Part shown: positions 4,782-7,258 of the stretch, piece after piece
How positions within the stretch are numbered: position 1 is the stretch's first letter
Layout: each line of letters starts with the position of its first letter
Source: Desulfurococcales archaeon
GTDB lineage: Archaea; Thermoproteota; Thermoprotei_A; Sulfolobales; NBVN01
NCBI GenBank assembly: GCA_021160415.1
Contig: JAGHCP010000149.1
Span: 1 to 7,258 of the forward strand
Reading direction: 5' to 3'
Length of the DNA stretch: 7,258 nucleotides
Program-made: the position numbers and the translations under genes
Notes under the pieces: model-generated
Databases searched by the model: none
The model's input: the letters and a program-made list of their open reading frames with translations, nothing else
Told to the model about the DNA's origin: nothing

Positions 4782-7258
4782 TTGAAACCCCTCCTAAGAA
4801 CGCAACTCACAGCCTTCTTTTTCATCCTGACTTTCTTCACCTCCTTAATGGTCCTCGTTTCCTTCACCTCAACATACGAAGCACTCGCAAGGCTCTCAAC
4901 AGTCATGGCCTCCACGGTTAAGTGGGAGCTTGTGCTGACCAACACATCCTCTTCAAACCCAATGCCCACCGCCCTCGGCCCTCACCCATTCACCGAACCT
5001 GTTAAGGACCTCAACTCATTAACGGAGGGATTAGTGAGGAGCGGGTGCGTCAAGGACTACGTCGCCGTGGCGGGCTACGTCCTCACGGTCTCCGGATGCA
5101 GTGGAGGGAGGTGCGGCCTCCTGCAGGCGCTTAACGGCACTGAGTTCCTAGTTATTGAGGGAGCGGGCATCGAGTCCTACGTCGCCCTACCCGCCCGCTT
5201 CCTCCAGAGCCCTGCGGACGCATTAAGGATCCTTAACCTCAAGGTCGGGGAGGTCAACGCAACCTTCCTGGAGAGGGTGGAGGACGTTCTTTCCTACGTG
5301 GGTCCGGGGTACGTCCAATCCAACATGAGGGGGTACGCGTTCCGCTACTCCCGCCAGGTCCCCCCTCTGGTGCTGGTCGCCCCGCCCGGCAGGGCCTCCG
5401 CAGCACTGGAGGACGCCGTTCATGCGTTCCTCAACGCCTCCAGGGAGTGTGGGTGCGTTGTTAAGGCTTACTACGTCGCCCCGACCGCCGTTGTTGACCT
5501 GGATCCGGGCAAGTACGTCAACCCAGCCTCAGTCACCGCGACTTACCGCAACATCCTCGAAGTAGGGCGGGAGCTCGGTAAGGAGGTTGGGGTGACTCGT
5601 CACTACATGACGTTCGAGGACGGGAACCTCCTGACATACTCCTACGTTGAGAGGGGGGCAAGGTTCGCTGTGCTATTCACGCTGTCCCTCCCCCTCCTCA
5701 TAGTGGCGCTAACAACTCAGTACATAGTGGATTCGGCAGTCCTCACCTCCAGGAAGGCTTTAGGGCTTCTCAGGCTCCGAGGTCTGAAGCCATCCAAGCT
5801 TAAGGCGTGGATGGCTGAGCTCGCCGTTGTGGGAGGTGGTGCGGGGGTCCTCGCCTCCTACGTGATTACGGCTTTAGCCTGGCCGTCCCACACGTCCGCG
5901 GCGGAGGTCCTGGCGGATCCATACGTTGCTGCCGTGGCGTTCGCCTCCTCCGGGCTTATGCTTGCGTACGCCTCAGCGAGGAGCTACAGAACGGCCATGC
6001 AGTTGCTGCCGAGGGAAGCGATTAAGACCGAGTTAGCTCCTGAGGACCTCCTCAGCCCTATGAAGGTGGGGGTTTGGGGCTGGGTTTCGTTAGGGGTTTC
6101 AGCCCTCTTCATAGGTGAGGGATTGACAGGGTTCTCAGCTCAGGCATACCTAATCAGCAACCCAACGTCCCAGCTCCCCACATCCGCGCTGATAGGCCTC
6201 GTGATCCTCTCCCTCATCGAGTTAGTTCTGAGGCCCTTCACCCCGATATTCCTGGCGTTTGGGGCAGGGAAGGCTGCGGGGGTACACCTAGAAGCCTTAA
6301 TAGGTAGGGTGTGGGAGGCATTCGGCGGTTACGTAGGTCTCACCTCGAAGGCCGTGACGTCCCTCCTTAAGAGGAGGACGGCATCTATCGTCATGCTCGC
6401 CGTGTTCTCAGTGACGATCCTCACGCAGGCGCTGGGGAGCGCGGCCTACACACAGACCCTCTTCTCAACGGCGGCTCAGGCCTCTGTGGGTTCGGAGTAC
6501 GTCGCTGTGAAGCACTTGCTCCTCCTAAACCCGTCCTCGGCGGGGAGGGAACTCAACGAGTTCCTGAGGAGCATGCAGGGGTTCCCGGGAGCCGCCGTCG
6601 CCGTGATCCCGCTATCTGAGGGAGGCGGCCGTTCGCTCAACGCCTTAATAATTATGAACCCTGACGAGTTCCTTAAGACGACGTACTGGTTCCGTGAGTG
6701 GGGTATTGAGGAGGGCTTCGCCGACCTAGTAAGGAAGGTTGAAGGGGGCGGCGAGATCCTCATCTACGGGTCGGGCGGGCCCTCAAGGAAAATGACTTTG
6801 AAGACCTTCCCTACGGAGACCCTCGTGGGTGAGGCGGTAATCTCCGGACATGTTAAGGGGTTCCCGGGAGCTCCGAATTTAGGGCTGCGTTCAGGGGACG
6901 TGATTGCGGGGCCTTGGCTCCTAGAGAAGGTCGCGTCCGTTGAGGGCGGGGGGAATGCGTCAGCCCCTCACCTGATCTGGGTGACTTTAGCGTTCTTCAC
7001 TAGGGACGGAGGCGTTGCTGAGGAGCTGAGGGGTGAAGGCTTCCGAGTGCTGAGCTTGGAGCAGCTTAAGTCCTCACCGACCTACAGGTTGCTGAAGGAG
7101 CTAACGCAGTACCTATCCCCGAGCGAGGTGGCTTCAGGAGCCATAACAGCTCTCTCCCTCGTCGTTGCTGCCGCCGTGGCTTGGGCGGTCGGGAGGGAGT
7201 CGTCCAGGCTTCACCTCCTTCTCCGCCTGAGGGGTGTGGGGAGGGGGGACGTTGTGAG
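4782..7258 (+). CDS. ABC3/FtsX-type ABC transporter permease (YbbP-like), cut by window end
   Basis: The frame is open for 825 codons from TTG and runs off the window. The layout is that of ten-helix FtsX permeases: TM1 (about 10-29), first outer domain (30-290), TM2-4 (about 293-317, 345-366, 380-398), TM5 (428-447), TM6 (466-495), TM7 (533-552), second outer domain (555-780), and TM8 (782-803). TM9-10 are presumably beyond the edge. The cytoplasmic FtsX motif after TM2 (RKALGLLRLRGLKPSKL, 324-340, then an AEL...GGGAG helix) recurs after TM8 (ESSRLHLLLRLRG, 806-818). That gives two FtsX domains, as in MacB/LolCDE/YbbP relatives. Such permeases use an ATPase to drive mechanical movements of outer domains; many do not move a substrate through the membrane but extrude lipoproteins or peptides or activate wall enzymes. 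All five cysteines (89, 106, 111, 223, 225) are in the first outer domain. No ATPase gene is in the window; it may follow. The substrate is unknown. Confidence 0.88.
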   Translation, partial: MKPLLRTQLTAFFFILTFFTSLMVLVSFTSTYEALARLSTVMASTVKWELVLTNTSSSNPMPTALGPHPFTEPVKDLNSLTEGLVRSGCVKDYVAVAGYVLTVSGCSGGRCGLLQALNGTEFLVIEGAGIESYVALPARFLQSPADALRILNLKVGEVNATFLERVEDVLSYVGPGYVQSNMRGYAFRYSRQVPPLVLVAPPGRASAALEDAVHAFLNASRECGCVVKAYYVAPTAVVDLDPGKYVNPASVTATYRNILEVGRELGKEVGVTRHYMTFEDGNLLTYSYVERGARFAVLFTLSLPLLIVALTTQYIVDSAVLTSRKALGLLRLRGLKPSKLKAWMAELAVVGGGAGVLASYVITALAWPSHTSAAEVLADPYVAAVAFASSGLMLAYASARSYRTAMQLLPREAIKTELAPEDLLSPMKVGVWGWVSLGVSALFIGEGLTGFSAQAYLISNPTSQLPTSALIGLVILSLIELVLRPFTPIFLAFGAGKAAGVHLEALIGRVWEAFGGYVGLTSKAVTSLLKRRTASIVMLAVFSVTILTQALGSAAYTQTLFSTAAQASVGSEYVAVKHLLLLNPSSAGRELNEFLRSMQGFPGAAVAVIPLSEGGGRSLNALIIMNPDEFLKTTYWFREWGIEEGFADLVRKVEGGGEILIYGSGGPSRKMTLKTFPTETLVGEAVISGHVKGFPGAPNLGLRSGDVIAGPWLLEKVASVEGGGNASAPHLIWVTLAFFTRDGGVAEELRGEGFRVLSLEQLKSSPTYRLLKELTQYLSPSEVASGAITALSLVVAAAVAWAVGRESSRLHLLLRLRGVGRGDVV

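Noticed and set aside
4736..4969. Minus-strand open frame of 77 codons at the pepA/permease junction
   Set aside because: It is antisense to the permease start, which has a ribosome site, a membrane helix and a long open frame. The product resembles no family I know.
5223..6763. Minus-strand frames at 5223-5423 and 6476-6763
   Set aside because: Both fall inside the permease coding region and give Pro/Ser/Arg-rich shadow translations.

Overview
The window looks like chromosomal DNA from a thermophilic archaeon, most likely of the Thermoproteota. Arginine is coded mainly by AGG and lysine mainly by AAG. Genes start with GTG or TTG as well as ATG, with short leaders, TATA-like boxes and GGTG/GGGGGT ribosome-binding sites. 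The families present (an archaeal-type TldD, an M17 leucyl aminopeptidase, a long FtsX/YbbP-like permease and a sequon-rich secreted protein) fit that view. I cannot name a genus from the sequence alone.

Layout. On the minus strand, 943 to 1 is the first two thirds of tldD, a TldD/TldE-family metallopeptidase cut by the window start. Just upstream, also on minus, is a small membrane protein of the YdjM/DUF457 metal-dependent hydrolase-like family (985-1431, possibly starting at 1443). A 248-bp spacer (1432-1679) follows. It holds an AT-rich promoter-like stretch, a perfect 6-bp-stem hairpin and a probable T-rich terminator. Next on minus (1680-3122) is a 480-residue secreted, cysteine-free, almost entirely helical protein of unknown function, with 17 N-glycosylation sequons and three copies of a degenerate helical repeat. 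A 156-bp divergent spacer (3123-3278) carries two side-by-side dyads between two oppositely directed TATA-like boxes. On the plus strand, pepA (3279-4769) encodes a complete M17 aminopeptidase with every metal ligand and catalytic residue in place. Twelve bases later begins a large ABC3/FtsX-type permease (4782 to beyond 7258), open at the window end.

How the genes may work together. TldD and PepA are both peptide-degrading or peptide-processing metalloenzymes. pepA and the permease are almost certainly cotranscribed. The secreted protein is transcribed divergently from them across a possible shared operator. A link between surface-protein handling or peptide turnover and this membrane system is a reasonable hypothesis, but nothing in the window proves it. 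The permease's ATPase, TldD's usual partner TldE/PmbA, and the ends of both edge genes lie outside. I found no mobile element, CRISPR array, rRNA or tRNA.
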